Shown: positions 48,161-62,300, counted from the stretch's first letter. The stretch is 64,000 nt of DNA from Bombus terrestris (GCF_910591885.1 NC_063273.1:9486001-9550000); one strand, 5' to 3'. Translations and numbers: made by a program. Notes: a model not told the origin generated them from the letters alone.

Positions 48161-51100
48161 AAACTGTTTTATGTTCGTACATAAAGTACGGAAGAATGAA
48201 TATATTGGTCGAAGAATAAGTTACTTCCTTTGTAGGGTTGATTTAACCCTTCACTAAAAATGTCAATATCTTCGCTACTAGAATCACAATCTCATGAATT
48301 ATCTGATAATTTTAGTCGTATTAAATCAATGTTTTACAACAACGAGACTAGTATAACTATTTTGTTCAATGAAGTATATATTTACTTGATAAGAGTCTTT
48401 ATAATTGAAGATGCTCAAATGTTGAATTTTTCGAAATTCTCTGTTAGATTGTAATAGTTAAATAAAAATTCGGATTTCTCTAAGAGACGAGTGTTCTATC
48501 ATTGAGAGCCAAAATTGAAAGAGAAGTTTAAAGGACAGAGTGGTCAATTTAGGGAATAATAAATACAAGGAATACATTGGGCAATTTTAGAAATAAGAGA
48601 CCAGATAGAATAAGGGAGTAAGATACAAATAATATTTCGAAAATTTTAACATCGACAGGTGATCTCCCGAAATCAGTAATCATTGTATGGATAAATCGTT
48701 TGTCAAATATATTACTATCGAATTACTCTAGTAATTCTCGTTTTATTTATTTCGTTGCCTACCAATCCTTCACCATAGACGAAGTATTGCAGCCGAGTAA
48801 CAGAAACTTCCAAGCAACGTGAAACGTTCCATAAAATATAAAACGTCTGTCCGCGTTTCTCTCGCGTTTCTCTCGCGTTTCTCCAAAGAAACGACGGGAA
48901 ACGTAGCCAGCCAGCGATTACCCGGATATTCTGTCGCGAAAAGCAACTTACCGGTGACGCGTTTCGCCAGAGTCGTGCACGACAACGAGTCGTCGTTTCA
49001 TCCCCATAACGTGGATATCTCCAACATGTAGAAACGTTCGCAGTCATCTTATTATCGCATTATTAGAGTAACACGAATTCCAATTGCGGCCTTTACGCGC
49101 GTGTTTCACCGTAGGATACGTTCGCGATATTATTCGGACAATTCGCGCGCGATGTAGATGTTCATCGTTTTGGAAATTCCTTTGCGTGCCCTTCTGATAA
49201 CCGAATTACGGATGTTCACCGAATCTCGTTACACAAGGCCATCGAAATCGCTGGAGAGATCTCCGCGCTCGTTACCAAATATCTCACGTAATATCGCGCG
49301 TGTAGAACGATTGATTTTCGTGATTCGCGCTGCCCTCGTTCCATCTATCTTCTCGCTTCCTTTCCCCGTTTATATCGGCCGAGAGTAATTAGGACAATTT
49401 TTATGAGCTACGATATATGGGAAACCATTGGAGAAATATTCCGTCCTTCTTGTTTAAGCATTCTATTTTACATTTCGGAATATTCGAGGAAAATTATCAT
49501 TGAAACGAAAGGCTGGAGAAGATAATTAATATTATGAACAATAGGGTTTCTGTTAAAGGAATATCGAATGACGTACGCGTTCTAGAGTTAAGGAGATATA
49601 TAGATAGATAGAATTATGACATTTTGTATAATGCTGAAGTGAGTTAAGATTCCTATATTTTGACACTATTTGACCTTTATCCTCTTCAAACATAAATTCT
49701 CGCACGAAAATGGAGATTCTTTTTACACGTCAACTCAAATGCAGCCCATAAGTGGCATGCTATAAACGTTAATAATATGTGCGAAGAATTCAACACTGTA
49801 AATTCAGCAAGAAGTAACCAATTACTCTTTTTACGAGAAGAACTTTTGTGAACCGTTTAAAAGCCGTTTAAAAAGTATCAGAGGTTCGATAGTGACCCGA
49901 AGTCGCGTGACTCGTCACGTGTGTAAAAGTTGCAGGTCAATTAATCGACGTCGGGGCTCGCTCACGCTCGATGAAAAAGCTGTAAAGCGAAAACATCGGT
50001 TTCCCGGGTCGCGCGTCGCCTGAAAGGAGTTCAATTGCTCACGTTCGAGCGCGTGAGATTGCACCGGCGCGTAATTATTCAAATTGACCAGCCGCCGTCA
50101 TTGTTATCGATTTACGCGAGCAAAAAGCGAAGAATTATCTCGACCTTTCATAAAGTTCAACCAGAATGTTACGTGCGTGCGAACGAAACCATAATCGTCC
50201 TTGTAAATCAGTGCACATTAATTATTTGATTTAATTGTAAGGATAATTAACGCGAAAGAATTTTTCTTTTCTGCTTCTGTTCTCATGGAGTTTGGTAATT
50301 GGAAATGTTTATAGCTGAAAATTACAGAGAAGTAAAGCAGCGATTGTTGGCCACGTTTGTGATTTAATAGCAGCAATTGCTCGATCATAGGATTACACGA
50401 GACTTTATCGCCATGTCGACATCCAGTTTGTATTTTAGCTCATTCGAACAAACGACCATTATTGATTCTATAAAATGTTGATCGAGCTTTTTATGTCTTC
50501 GTGTTTCTTTCTCGAACATCTATAGGCTTTTTATAAGTCAATGAAGGATTTTAGTTAGTTTATTCGATCGATCAATATTCGTTTAATTGTTTTCTTTAAT
50601 CATTCCGATGTTCCATTTTCTGTATTCTTTTCAATATGATTATAAATACACGTATCTCAGTTTCTCATAAGAAAATATTCTCTACTAAATAGCATAATAT
50701 TAAATTCTTATGCACATAACAATATGATCCTGATCCGAGTTCTACAATTGTAAGAGATAAAATCTATCTTCAGTATATCCTACTATAGTAGCATAAATAT
50801 AGTAACATAAATTTCACACCTCAAATATCTGCATACATAACGCGAATATTAACATTCATTTCCTACAGGCAGCTAAAAGCGTTTTTCCGTAAAGTATCTT
50901 TCAGTCAAAATTTTTATTCTATCTGATACCAGAAATTATTTCCAAATAATTCATCCTACATTTTTCCTCATTTTACTACGTTCTCGAAGGATAAATGACA
51001 TTTCAAACAAATTCTATATTCCTTTGAACCGACGTACCTGAAACTAATAGTCGACGCTAGGATTCATCCTGTTTATCAATCCTCTTTTCACAGACCCACA

Positions 51101-54100
51101 CGAGTTAGAGTCGCTAAACATCCTAGTAGAAATACGTCTTTTCAACACGAATGCCAACTTACTAGAGACCAACCAACTTAGAAAGGTCCCTTCGCCAAAG
51201 TTTGGCAGTTTCTCCTCTGAGTTTCCGTGGGGACTCACAGATTGAACGAATCTCGCGCCCGGAGTGTAACGTTTCTGAAGTCTTGGAGGCAGCCAACCCC
51301 AGACGCAATGTTTCCGCGTGTTACGCGTCGATTCAGCGTATCTGGCGCATAAGTCGCGATCAAAGGAAAGCCCCATTGGCAATTCTCGCGGCTATGATCG
51401 GCGTCCTGCCATTGTGTCTCCTCGAGACGTTAATTTGCACCGTGACAATGGACACGTGGCTTTTCTTTGTTCGATATTAGGTGAATTTCAAAGGGTAGAT
51501 AAAAGAGTGGAGATAAAGAAAACGATAGGGGAAAAAGGAAATGAAGGACCGGTGAGAAACAAAGAAGGAGTAGCGAAATTACCAAGATGAGAGCCACATG
51601 AGACGGAGGTGGAAGCATAGAAACGAAGGAAAGGGATAAACAAAGAGGAAGGGAAGAGCAGGAGAGACGTAACGAACCATCGTGGTCCTGAAGTACGATC
51701 GCTACACCGTATACGGAATGTTCCGTGTTCGCTTTTACGAGGCTCTCTAGCGACGATAACGTGCAGTTTCGGGATCGAAGCTCCCAATGAATTGTCTGAT
51801 GTTACGCAAACCGTGGAGGTCTATTCGACGTTGATGAAACATAATGGGTATCCCGCGACGACTTTTATTATACACTTGGAACTAGATGGAGGGAGGCACA
51901 CCTAATGTATGTGAAAAACGTACAGGTCTCGATAAGACGCGAGCAGAAATTTACGAGGCTCTTAAACGCGAGTCGCGAACAAACTTTAGGTTAGAGTTTG
52001 ATACGAGCACGATGAAGAGTGCGGATAATTGGCGAGAAAATGCGGTGTTGTTCACCGATAAAGCGTAATCTGAGAAAATCTGCGTTCGGATAATAATTGG
52101 ATCTATTACCCCGTTATTACTTTTATCATGATACGTGAGAATAGCATTAAAAAGAAGGAAAGGTATTTCTAAACGACCATTACCGGATAAATATTATCGG
52201 AAGAACGAATTTGATTGTAAATACAATTAAAGGACGGGCTTGGTAGGGTTAATTGAGTGAGAAGGATATTTAGATCGACCTAAGTAATTTCCCTTGTAAG
52301 TTGCCAAATTCGGATGGGGACGATTTTAAATGATCTATATTTAAAAACAGACTATTTAACTCGTTATTAGCAGTATAATAAATTAACGGCCATAATTCCC
52401 TACGAGAGTAGAGTTTCTTCTAGAAAGTAGTACCTTCTACTATATTAACAATTAATGGCAGCCCATAATATACAAGAAATTTGATTATTCCATGCAAAGT
52501 TCAAGATTGAATTTTAAAATGATGAAACTCAGTTACTATACGGGTGTCTACACTTCGAAAACAAAGTCACTTAGGTCATATGTTTATATGAACTTGTTTT
52601 ATCGTTTAGATGTGCCAAAAATCACTCATAAAATATTTTCTACTTATTTGTACTTCTACTTATTGTATAGGGAACACTCTGTATAATTAAAAGTTCGCAA
52701 TTCGAAAGGAGTGGTTTTATTTCTATACTTGGACGTAAAGTTTGATTTCAATAGAACGAAAATTATGGACTAGGAGTGTTGTAGTGCGGGATTACGCGAA
52801 GGGATGTTCCGCGAATTCCTTGCGCAGTTCTGGAAAATCTTCCAGATCATAAGTTTTACGGACGAGCGAGGTTTACACGATCCTCCGAGCGACGTTAATT
52901 GCGGAAGATTTTGCAAATGGAGCACTGTGTGAATTACCGTGGTAGATAACGCATTCCTTCTCGGCTAAAATTTCATTCGCCCTTCCCCTGCCGTACCTAT
53001 CGCTGTTAATTTTGCGTAAAAATAGCCGAAGAGAAACTGTTTAAGCATGACAACGTTGATTTAGAGAATATTAATCAGAACGTACGAGCCACCGTTATTG
53101 TTTAATATTTATGTCCGACGCGTATTTCACAATTTCGCAGAAATTTAATAAACGCCGCGGGGCAAATGTTACTTCGCTGTAAAATGACGCTAGGACGTTC
53201 CACGCAAGGTAATAGGGTGTGGAATATAAAATGCATCGTGAACCTCCGTAAAGTCCATTCACTTATCTCGTCAAATTTCCACGAAATAAAATCGAGTATC
53301 TTTTTTCTCTTCCTTCTCTTCGATTTCTCTCTTTCTCCTTTCTTATTTTTTCTTTTTTTTATCTGCAAAAGCACCTTGGCGAATTATGTAAATGTAGCCA
53401 GTCAGCGAGAGACGCGACCGATCTGCAGAAATCCTCATTTTTCGTGCGAATGACTCACGGATCCATTCCCCGTCGTCGAATTGCTCACCGGTACGGCGTT
53501 TTATCGTTCTAAAATCTGTTCACGAAACACGAATTGTATTTTATCTCTCTCCTTTTACGAGTACTTTTGATACTTCGAACTTTTGGTTATTCGAAAAATT
53601 ATATGCACGATTACGTTGAATTTTAGAGGAACTATCGGGATAAATTTTATGCGCTTCTATATTTTATTAAACTCGATAAGTTTTCCGATCTGCGTAGAAT
53701 TTTTGTGGTTTGAACGAGAAATGGTTTCGCAAGACGTTAAGGACGTCCAAATTCTGTTACTTTTCTTTGTTAAGAGGATCTTGCAACGGTTTGAATAGAT
53801 GGTAACCAGATGGTGTTAATTCTAAGTCCAAGGGATATGGTAGATATTCCATAATTTTTCGATTAATATTTTTCATTTTTCTCGAGTTAATACGAAGTCT
53901 ATAGTGTTATGTTCATGAAAGACAACGAAATTAATCAGAAAAATTCTACACCTATTGGAAAGCTTGTGGAACGTTTTGAGAAAGTAATAGAGATTTTATA
54001 AAATTACGTTATTCATTAAACTATAAGGAAAGTTTCTGTTAAAAATAAACAGCTTCCATCCAACCTAATAGGTTATAAAATATACATAAAATTGAAATTT

Positions 54101-56010
54101 TCGCGAAGTGCGTTTAAAGAAAATTTCAGCGCGGCATGCGTACGATGCGTATCACTAATTATCCACACCACTTTTGGCTGCACTCCATGCAATTTACCGA
54201 GGGGACTAGGCCAAAGTGAATGTTAAGAGCGCTTCCACACCACAGAGATACCGCGCGACGAAACTTAACCAAAAACATATACAGAACACAATTCGTCGGT
54301 GTATAAAGCTCGTAGTTAGATGTCACGGTGGGTACCTTAATCTGTCGCGGATGCGTCGAACAGTAAACGTACTTCCTCCTCTCTATTTGTTTGGAAATAT
54401 ACGATTGTGATACAAGCGAACTCCATTGGTTTTGCATCCTGAAAACACATGGTGGTGTTAAGCCGCAAAATCGATATACTCACCAAGTCATAATATGAAT
54501 TGATCCTTCAAGCTTGTCAAGTACAGTAAAACTTTCTATTTACGGATCAATAGTTCATTTGTTCTCGGTTTCACAATTATTTCCATAGTTTGTTTCTTTT
54601 ACTACTTCCTGATCAATTATGAGAGTTCTACACAATGTTAGATATATTAAAACGAGAATCTATCGTGTCGTAAGCAGATTCACGTAAGCTTCGTGCCGTA
54701 GACATCAGTGAACCACAAGTGACGAGTTTAATTGGGAAATTATTTGAATAAATCTATTTTCGCGAGTTAGCCGAGATTATGAAAAATTTGCAATTCGATA
54801 TTAATTAGTCTCGGTTAGCAGCGACTGTTGGCTAACCTATTCGCAAAAACAATAGTTGCGCACTGCCTGGGCTTAAACACTGGACACAATGAGACGATGT
54901 TACGAGTCTAAACATTTAGTCTGTCAAATGTAGCTGCAGCTATGTAGGTGCAGTTCAACAAAAACTGAATATTTATCTATTACAGTCAATGTATCCAATA
55001 TGGTCAATAGAAATAAAAAAGGTGGTTGCAGGATAATTTTGCTACCTATTTTTGAATTTTTGGAACCATTCGAACTTTGTTATTCTCTTTCAAGAAAAAT
55101 GATTGTAATATAATGTACGTAGCCATTTTGCATCTACAGCATCAACGTTGTACTTTCAGAATACAAAAATTTAAACAATAAATCTGACTTAAAATTCAAA
55201 TAAAAGAAAAATTACTTTTCATCGAGGAACATTATAAAAAAAAACCGAATTCAGAATCACACATAACAATTGTCAGTGAAGTGTCGTGACGATATTTCAG
55301 CTATAAAAACTGCCAGTAAGCTTTTGACATACCGATATGTCATTCGTTATAAATGGATTAAAACGTCATCAGCTAGCGCGAAAATTTATTTACGTACAGG
55401 ACCTCGCGTTGGATCATTGATCTATCTATAGATGAAAGATCGATGAAATTATACGCTCGATCGAAGTTCCACGAGGCTATTGGTCGAGCATGTTTGATGC
55501 AGAAGAACGCTCAGGGAGAATTGCAACGGGAACGCTCGCGCGCGGTTAGGAGCGATCTGGCGAAGCGGTTATGTTCGCGTAATGCCGTTTCCTAGAGGCT
55601 GAATACTTAAGCGTTTGCAGTCGGTCGGCAATTTTCATAAAACTCCGTTTTTTACTTCGGGGATCGAGGGTACGTAAGTAGCGTAGGAGGGACTGGCTAA
55701 AAGCCGCTGGTACCGTTAACCGATTCCGGATGTAAAAGCATCCGGTATAAATTATTAGCCAGGCAACATTATTACTATTCCTAATTTAACACTGCCTAGC
55801 AGGCCTGGCCGAGCTCCAATCTCGTGGCTTGCAGAAATTAGCGTCCATTTCTCTCGTAAGGGGGGTAAATCCCAGCTTCGATCTCGCTAAGGGATTCTCG
55901 ATAATTGTATACGCTATACATAGAGGAGTTTTCTCCTCTTCGCTTCGTTATTGTTTTTAGTTCTTCTTTTCTGAACTTCTGGATTTGTAGAGGCGATAAT
56001 ATAGTGTGAT
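48161..56010. other. Long stretch without recognised genes
   Basis: Three head-to-tail CGCGTTTCTC(T/C) 11-mers lie at 48852-48884. GC-richer patches at about 48720-49390, 49900-50120, 51040-51780 (partly purine-rich), 54150-54440 and 55450-55900 hold frames of up to 112 codons on both strands with no recognisable family. No acceptor-bounded exon stands out. Confidence 0.4.
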
Positions 56011-56690
56011 GGTAGATTGAATTGTTGAGAAACGACGTTGGTTAGTGTCTCGGGTTTCGACTGGATTCGTTTAGATTAATTGGGTTAATTGGTCTAGGTA
56101 AGATTGGTCAGTTATTTAAGTAGCTAGATTTCAAATTGCATTAATACTGCATCTAGCAGTTTCTTTAACATGTATCTAAATATATCGTGCATAATTAATT
56201 AGAATCGAAGTAATATGAAGAAAATGAATAAATATATGGATCATATCTCCGTATAATTGCAAGGAAACATTAATAATATTAACAACATTTGTATGTTCTT
56301 AATACTTAATTACAAGAACAAATTTGGTACCAACCGTTTTGACTGGTTTTAGTAATTCTAGTGTTAACACACTCTAGTGAGGTGGTAGATTGAATTATTG
56401 AGGAACATCGTTGATTGGATATCAAAGAGCTAAAGGTTTCGACTGGACTCGTTTAGATTGATTACGTTAATTGGTCAAGTTTAAATTAGTCCACTATTCA
56501 AGTAGCTTGATTTCAAATTACGTTATGGTATTATAGCAAGCTGATAGGTTGAGCTACTGAGAAGCAGCGTTGATGGATGTCTCTGGGTTGAAAGTTCATT
56601 CATGCTTCGTTTAGATTGGTTAAGTCAATCAAACACGTTTAGATCGGTCAATGATTCAAACAGTTTGATTTCAAGTTTCTTTTCGTGTAA
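56011..56690 (+). repeat. Three diverged tandem units of about 150 bp, the first split by a MITE
   Basis: Units start near 56011, 56384 and 56543 with GGTAGATTGAATT/ATAGGTTGAGCT. Each continues through GTTGAGAAAC/ACTGAGAAGC, GGGTTTCGACTGGA, TCGTTTAGATT, GTTAATTGGTC and AAGTAGCT-N-GATTTCAAATT. Removing the 223-bp insertion at 56141-56363 restores a period of about 150 bp for unit one. The sequence is not coding. Confidence 0.65.
56141..56367. mobile_element. piggyBac-type MITE inserted at TTAA
   Basis: TTAA at 56141-56144 and 56364-56367 flank the element. The left end reads TTAATACTGC and the right end, reversed, TTAACACTAGAATTACT, sharing TTAA-Y-ACT. Ends of the TTAACACTAGAA type followed by ACC-like and GTCAAAA sequence are familiar from piggyBac-related elements of insects (from memory). 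The neighbouring repeat unit shows the corresponding unfilled position (ACGTTATGG, about 56518-56528). A decayed relative lies at 11346-11563. The element has no coding capacity. Confidence 0.6.
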
Positions 56691-57347
56691 GTCAAGTTAC
56701 TTAACATGATCACCATTCACGATCGAATGGAAAGCAACAGGATAACTCGGTTTTCACGGCAAGGAGTCGAAAAATGAATCTCGAGAAAATACTATTTTAC
56801 ATAGACTATTAACGCTGCTTAAAATCTGGTCGAACCAAAAAATGAAGTTACACCTGCTCCAGAACTGCTTCACATAAACGAATTGATAATTCAGAATGAG
56901 ATTTTTGGTAGCAAATTTCCTCCCTTCCTCGGTTATCATTCTTTATCATGTTGCGCTTCTATATATCATTTGGAATATGGCGGAACGTCAAAGAAGTTTC
57001 CAACCACTAGTTTCCTCACTTGAAAATATCTTCCTCCGCTCGTATATACATTTCCTCGTCCTTATCCATTATTCCCGTACTCTAGTTACATGACGACGAC
57101 TACTTTCAACACGTAACGCGTGTGTACACGAGGCGCCCTATATCATCGCTCGGTGGAATGCTCGACGACAAGCCGCCCGCTTCTCGCCTCGACGTGGAGG
57201 ATCTTCCTCGTTTAATGCACCTTCCGCTGACAACGGTGTCGTACTTCGCGAAACCCTCTATCGGGTATTGTGTTTTGCCGTTACGGAAACCGCAGAAGCT
57301 ATTCTTCCAGCTAGTCTTCGAAGTCACTCGACCTATATATGCACACC
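56691..57347. other. No gene recognised
   Basis: A GC-richer patch at 57090-57340 carries overlapping frames of 73 (minus) and 77 (plus) codons. Neither has a known motif. Confidence 0.4.
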
Positions 57348-57795
57348 TACACTAACGTTCAAAAGTATCCAGGCACTCGCTTACTTTTGACAAGGCGTAT
57401 CTTAATTACAAAATGTCGGATGAATCAGATTACAGTAATTTTAATTCTTTAATTCATTTTAACCATTAATCCTGATTAAATGAATGTTTCATAATCAATA
57501 TGCAATAATGAAATTGACGTTTGTTGTTGTTAAATTTTATAGAGTTATTTTGCTATTTGCTGAACTATTTATCCGTGGATTTCTTAATCTTTTAATTATA
57601 CGACAGACTAAGAGGAGTTGTAGAAATTGATAGAAGAGTATTTAAAATGCATATAATAAATGATTAAATGCGTCATTGTTATGTTTTCTAATACGTATGC
57701 AATTAGACTTGTAGTATATGTAATTCGTACACTTTGGCAAAATTTGCTTACTGTTATTACAAATCGATGTTCAAATACTTATGAGAGGTAGTATA
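57348..57795. mobile_element. Tc1/mariner-type MITE, 448 bp
   Basis: The left end (57348-57368) begins TACACTAACGTTCAAAAG. The right end (57775-57795), read backwards, begins TATACTACCTCTCATAAG. Sixteen of 21 bases match. Both ends start with TA, the target dinucleotide of this superfamily, and the CACTAMCGTTCAAAAGTAT-like terminus is typical of Tc1 relatives. The interior is AT-rich with no transposase remains, so this is a non-autonomous deletion derivative or MITE. Confidence 0.6.
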
Positions 57796-58851
57796 CATTC
57801 GTGATTCTTCGGCATGAATTGAACGATGCTGGCCCATGAAATCGGTCGATGCATACATATGGCCAAAATTACGTTATTTAATGCGTTACCGGCGACATAG
57901 TATCGTCAAATGTCACGGTAGCCTTGCTGGAAAAGGGAACGCTACCTTGCTGTTATTGGAAATATGGAGATTACACGAGGAGCAGAGGAAATTGAGGCGT
58001 TCAAAAGTTATTAGTATAATTTGAAAGTCTTTGAATGGATTGGAAGTGTTTCGAACCGTGAGGCGGAAGATGTTTGACTGGGTAAATCGCGTTGGTTGCG
58101 GTTCGTACGTTAACGTTTCACGAATTTCCGAATGCTCTTGCGGAAACTTAATACCATGAGAGTGCTTGGTCAATTAACATTTCAACGAGGAACGTCAGTT
58201 AATGTTCTGTGTTAAATATTCACGCTGCAGCGTGAGATATAAGTAATTCTAATAATATATAATATTAAACAAATATATCGAAATATCTTCGATATATCTT
58301 TAAATTTGTATATTGATATCATCACATCTAAAGGATACAGTTTGAACAAAAATATTGCTCGCAAAGTACGTCAATAAATTATTACTATGGCGATATGATA
58401 CATGGCTATTTTATATATTTATATATTTTATATTTGAAACACTATTTTTAGGAGCGTGATATGTGTCATCATTGTAGTATGTAATATAACGATTCACTGA
58501 GTATTTGTAATTTAATTTTAATTCCTTTCTAATTTTTCTTTATTTTACATTGTGGCGTAAAATACCATAATATATGTCACATCATAATTCATTGGAAGTT
58601 GCGAGGAAACATAAAGAGGAAGTCGAAATTCAAGATAAATGACTGGATATTAAGTGAAGTTCGTGATAAAAGAAAATCCTCTTAATAAAGGAAAGTAGAA
58701 ATTTGAGGAAGAATTGGAAGGTTAGAAGGATGTAAGAGCAAAGGAAGGAGAAAAAGTGTGGTAAAAATGTATTGACGCTCTGATTATGTATGAGATGTAT
58801 GGACGCTTGATTTATTAAAGTGGCTAGTTATAGGGCTTTTATTATTGAGAT
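57796..58851. other. AT-rich DNA, nothing recognised
   Basis: No frames above about 86 codons and no repeat family identified. 58230-58470 is very AT-rich. Confidence 0.45.
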
Positions 58852-59280
58852 TCATGTTTTGTCATTACTGGCTGTACAACAGTGAATACGGAATGGAGAT
58901 AAAGTAATGCAATATTTTCTTAGCATATTAGCTATAATGTCTCGAAACAGTTCCATCATCCTGTGGATTACCCTCAACACTTTTACGCTAAGTTGATGGA
59001 GTAGCTGGCTACCACCAGTGGCTATTGCGTAAACAATAGATGGTGGCTGTGTCCACAAGTAATAATCGAGTGGATTCTGGTCAAGGGATCATGGAAACCA
59101 GGCAATTGATTCTCCGTGTCCTATCCATTTACCGGGAAACCGCTCATCCAAGTAGTCTTTAGCTTCTCGATTAATGGCAGGGCCAGAGCAAACTATATCT
59201 TAATCATAACCTCGTTCCATATCGAGGGACAGAACTAAAGCACACCGGTACTATAAATAGCAATTTCTGTCGGTAGGTAC
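58852..59280 (-). pseudogene. Dead mariner/Tc1-type transposase fragment (C-terminal DDE half)
   Basis: Read on the minus strand, 143 codons stay in one frame and contain three internal stops (one each of TAG, TAA and TGA). Hallmarks of the DDE transposase family common in Hymenoptera are clear: a YLDERFPGKWIGHGESIAW block, then SLDQNPLDYYLW, then a C-terminal tail with a VYA start. The last catalytic aspartate (in S-L-D-Q-N-P) is kept. The region of the middle aspartate (family QDGAPAH) is eroded. Weak similarity continues upstream to about 59345 in another frame. The N-terminal DNA-binding half is missing, and I cannot see terminal inverted repeats. The copy is certainly inactive. Confidence 0.85.
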
Positions 59281-59345
59281 TTCCGTACGTCGAACCCATT
59301 TTCGTGAATATTACCTTCATCCACTCACATACAAAAATTGTACTT

Positions 59346-62300
59346 TTCTAATCGTACGAAAAAGATCTCGCAGCGAAAACATTTGTATTTATACTTACGA
59401 TATGATGCCATTTGGAATGCTCAAGTTCCTAATACGAGTCATAAACGCTAATTAAGCTAATGCCTGTAAATGGAATCTTATAGTCAAAACGGATTAAAAA
59501 CAAAACCTTGAACTATTGTTAATTGTCGTGGTAATTAATAAAAAAAAGCTTTAGAATTTCAAAGAATTTTCTTAGTCTTTGAATTTAACACAACGTATGG
59601 AAAATATTGAAAGCATGGATAACCAGAAGTTATATAATATTAAGAAACAGCCGCATTATTTCACCCCTGTCGTTACCTCGAAACGGACATATTTTTCCGG
59701 GGAAATACGATTCTCGTATCATTCGACGAGTTTTACGTCAAGACGGTGGCGCAATACACGCGTCTCTGATCGTCACTTTCGACGAGATGGATATACTTTA
59801 TGTTGTTTTCAACGATATCGATGCTCGTTCGAGAGTCTCTTACGGATATTTTCGTTCCTTTATTTCCTGAATAACAATTCCTTCTTCTTCGACCGAACAC
59901 CACGGGCCTTTATCGTCCTGGACGATATCGCCGTCGCGACTCTCACGGAAATGCTCTGAATATAGTTTCTCGCGTTTCGTAGTTTTATTGCAATTGCTCT
60001 ATATATGTGCTGTACTATATATAACGCTATACATGAAAAACACATAAAATATTTCATTATAATGAATCCTATGATGCTTTGAAGTTTTTGAAAAGCAACT
60101 TTTAAATTCAATATGTTGTCAATTTCACACTAAAACTATTTTTGCATTTTATTTTGAGATTGAATACGTGTTTTTATCACCCTCTTGTACCTCTTCTTGA
60201 GAAATATTAACAACAATAGTTACATAGATCATTATTAATCAAATTGAATTAACATAGCAACTAAAAAAATATTATAAAAGAAAAATACACTGCTCATCAC
60301 TTGTCAAAAACCTTATATCTTCCAACCTATGAGATTATTCCCTTTTCAATCACTTCGTACAAATGACATAAAACTCGAAAAATCAATAGAAATGGACTTA
60401 CCCTATTTTTTCCGTGTGGTTTTTATATTCGAACACATTTCAAGTCATTAAATTTGAAAATATGGAAAGACGCCAGTTCGTCCCTTTCCAATACAACAAT
60501 ATTCACGATACCATAAAAAATATCCAACTAAATGATCACTGTTGTGGAAAATACGCTACCAAATAGCTCTCTCTTTTTCCGCGCGTTCTCCCATATCGGG
60601 CGCAGCCTCCCGATTTCCGGAATAGAGGTTGGTCCGTATTTACGGATGGTATAACATTCCGATAGACAGATAACTAAGTATGTTTCGAATCAATCGGCGA
60701 GTTTTTTCCCAATCGTCAAAGGGATGCGTTGGACAACCAGAGCGATATGTAAAATCGCCGTCGGCTCTATGATTACTTTTATTGAACCGCTCGCTGACAG
60801 GATGCCAATTTTGCATTAACAGATTGCTCGAATGCTGAGTCAAAATGATATCAAGGATCGTCCACGCTGTCTTTTTCATGGTGGAACAGTCGTTCTTCCA
60901 GAAGAAGTATGTATATACTTACTCGGAATTTCTTGTCGTCTAACAATGAGCATTGTTAAACTGGCGCGCAGGTCGTCGCCTTTTGATCGTAAAAAGAGAG
61001 ATAACGGGACACGAAGGGTCGTAGATTCGACGCTAATGCGCTTGCTATTCGCACGCGACTTACAAAGCCGGCGTCGTTTCAAGCTTTTGACTATAATGTG
61101 TTCAATAATGTTGTGGATGAGCTCTCAAATTCGCAGGAAATTGATATCGTAAATATGAAAGACCCGTACATACGGAGTCTTATGTCTTCTTTTGTAGTGT
61201 ATGTTATGTAGATACTCCATAAAAATATACAGACTGCTTTATATTTATGAATAAAGATGTACGTTAAGAAGGACGAGTAATTGGACTTTACTTGTTACAT
61301 TCATTGGGAAACTCCAACTTTCATTTTATATCTATATGTATATGTAGCATTTTACGCTATACGAATTGTATCACAAATATTACACTATTATTTCATTTTT
61401 AGTATCAACATAAAATAACTAGAAAATATAAAATGCTGTGAAAAGTTTGTAATAAATATCTTCGGGCGTATTGAAACTCATATTTAATGTAACTTGGAAT
61501 TTTTTGGAACGAACCCTTAAAAAGGAATTGCTTATCGCCTTAATTATAAAATTGCATATTATTCTATTTCCATATGTACAGAATTTTTAATATCCAATTT
61601 CATTTTGATGTTATTATAACAATAGCTTTATCTGACTTGATGATTAACAATCAGCAAATGATTTAACAATAACAATATTTAATAATAACGACTACAATAT
61701 AAAAATTACCAGCACAGGGCACATAAAATTTAATCAAGCTTCCTGCACATTCTATCCAAAGTGCCTAATAATATTCAAAGTACTAATTTTCAAACATCAA
61801 TTCGATATTTGCCCGATGGCCAGAAGATCGCTATCGGCGATTCAACGGCATGTCGACGAACACGAGACGTTAGTCTGGCAACAACAAGGAAAGGGGATCC
61901 TTGTTGGTAATTTACGTTCATCTAAGGTACTTGAAGGCCGCCGAGGACACTCGAGGATAACGCGACGCCGCGGGTTCTTCGACGTAATGCGATAACGGTT
62001 GTCAGCCGACTAAGCACCTTTCGTGCGTTCGTAGCCAGAGTTCAAGAGCACTCGCAGGATATGAAGATTGCCGAGATTAACGGCGTCTTTGTCGCACCAT
62101 TACGTTTCGTTCGTGCTATGCTTCAACTCTATCGAGATCAGAAAACATTGTATTGTCGTTGGAAGGAAATTGTGGCAATCGTGGTGTAACCAATGAAAAA
62201 ACTTGGCTGATCGGCTGATTCTAGTGAATTGTGTTTAGATATTTGGTAAAGTGCCGTCTTTCTCCCGCGGTAACTTCCTAACTCCGATATCGAAGGAATT

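Noticed and set aside
56379..56401. let-7-like sequence TGAGGTGGTAGATTGAATTA
   Set aside because: The seed differs from let-7 (GAGGTGG against GAGGTAG), no complementary arm is visible, and the phrase belongs to a repeat unit present in diverged form nearby.
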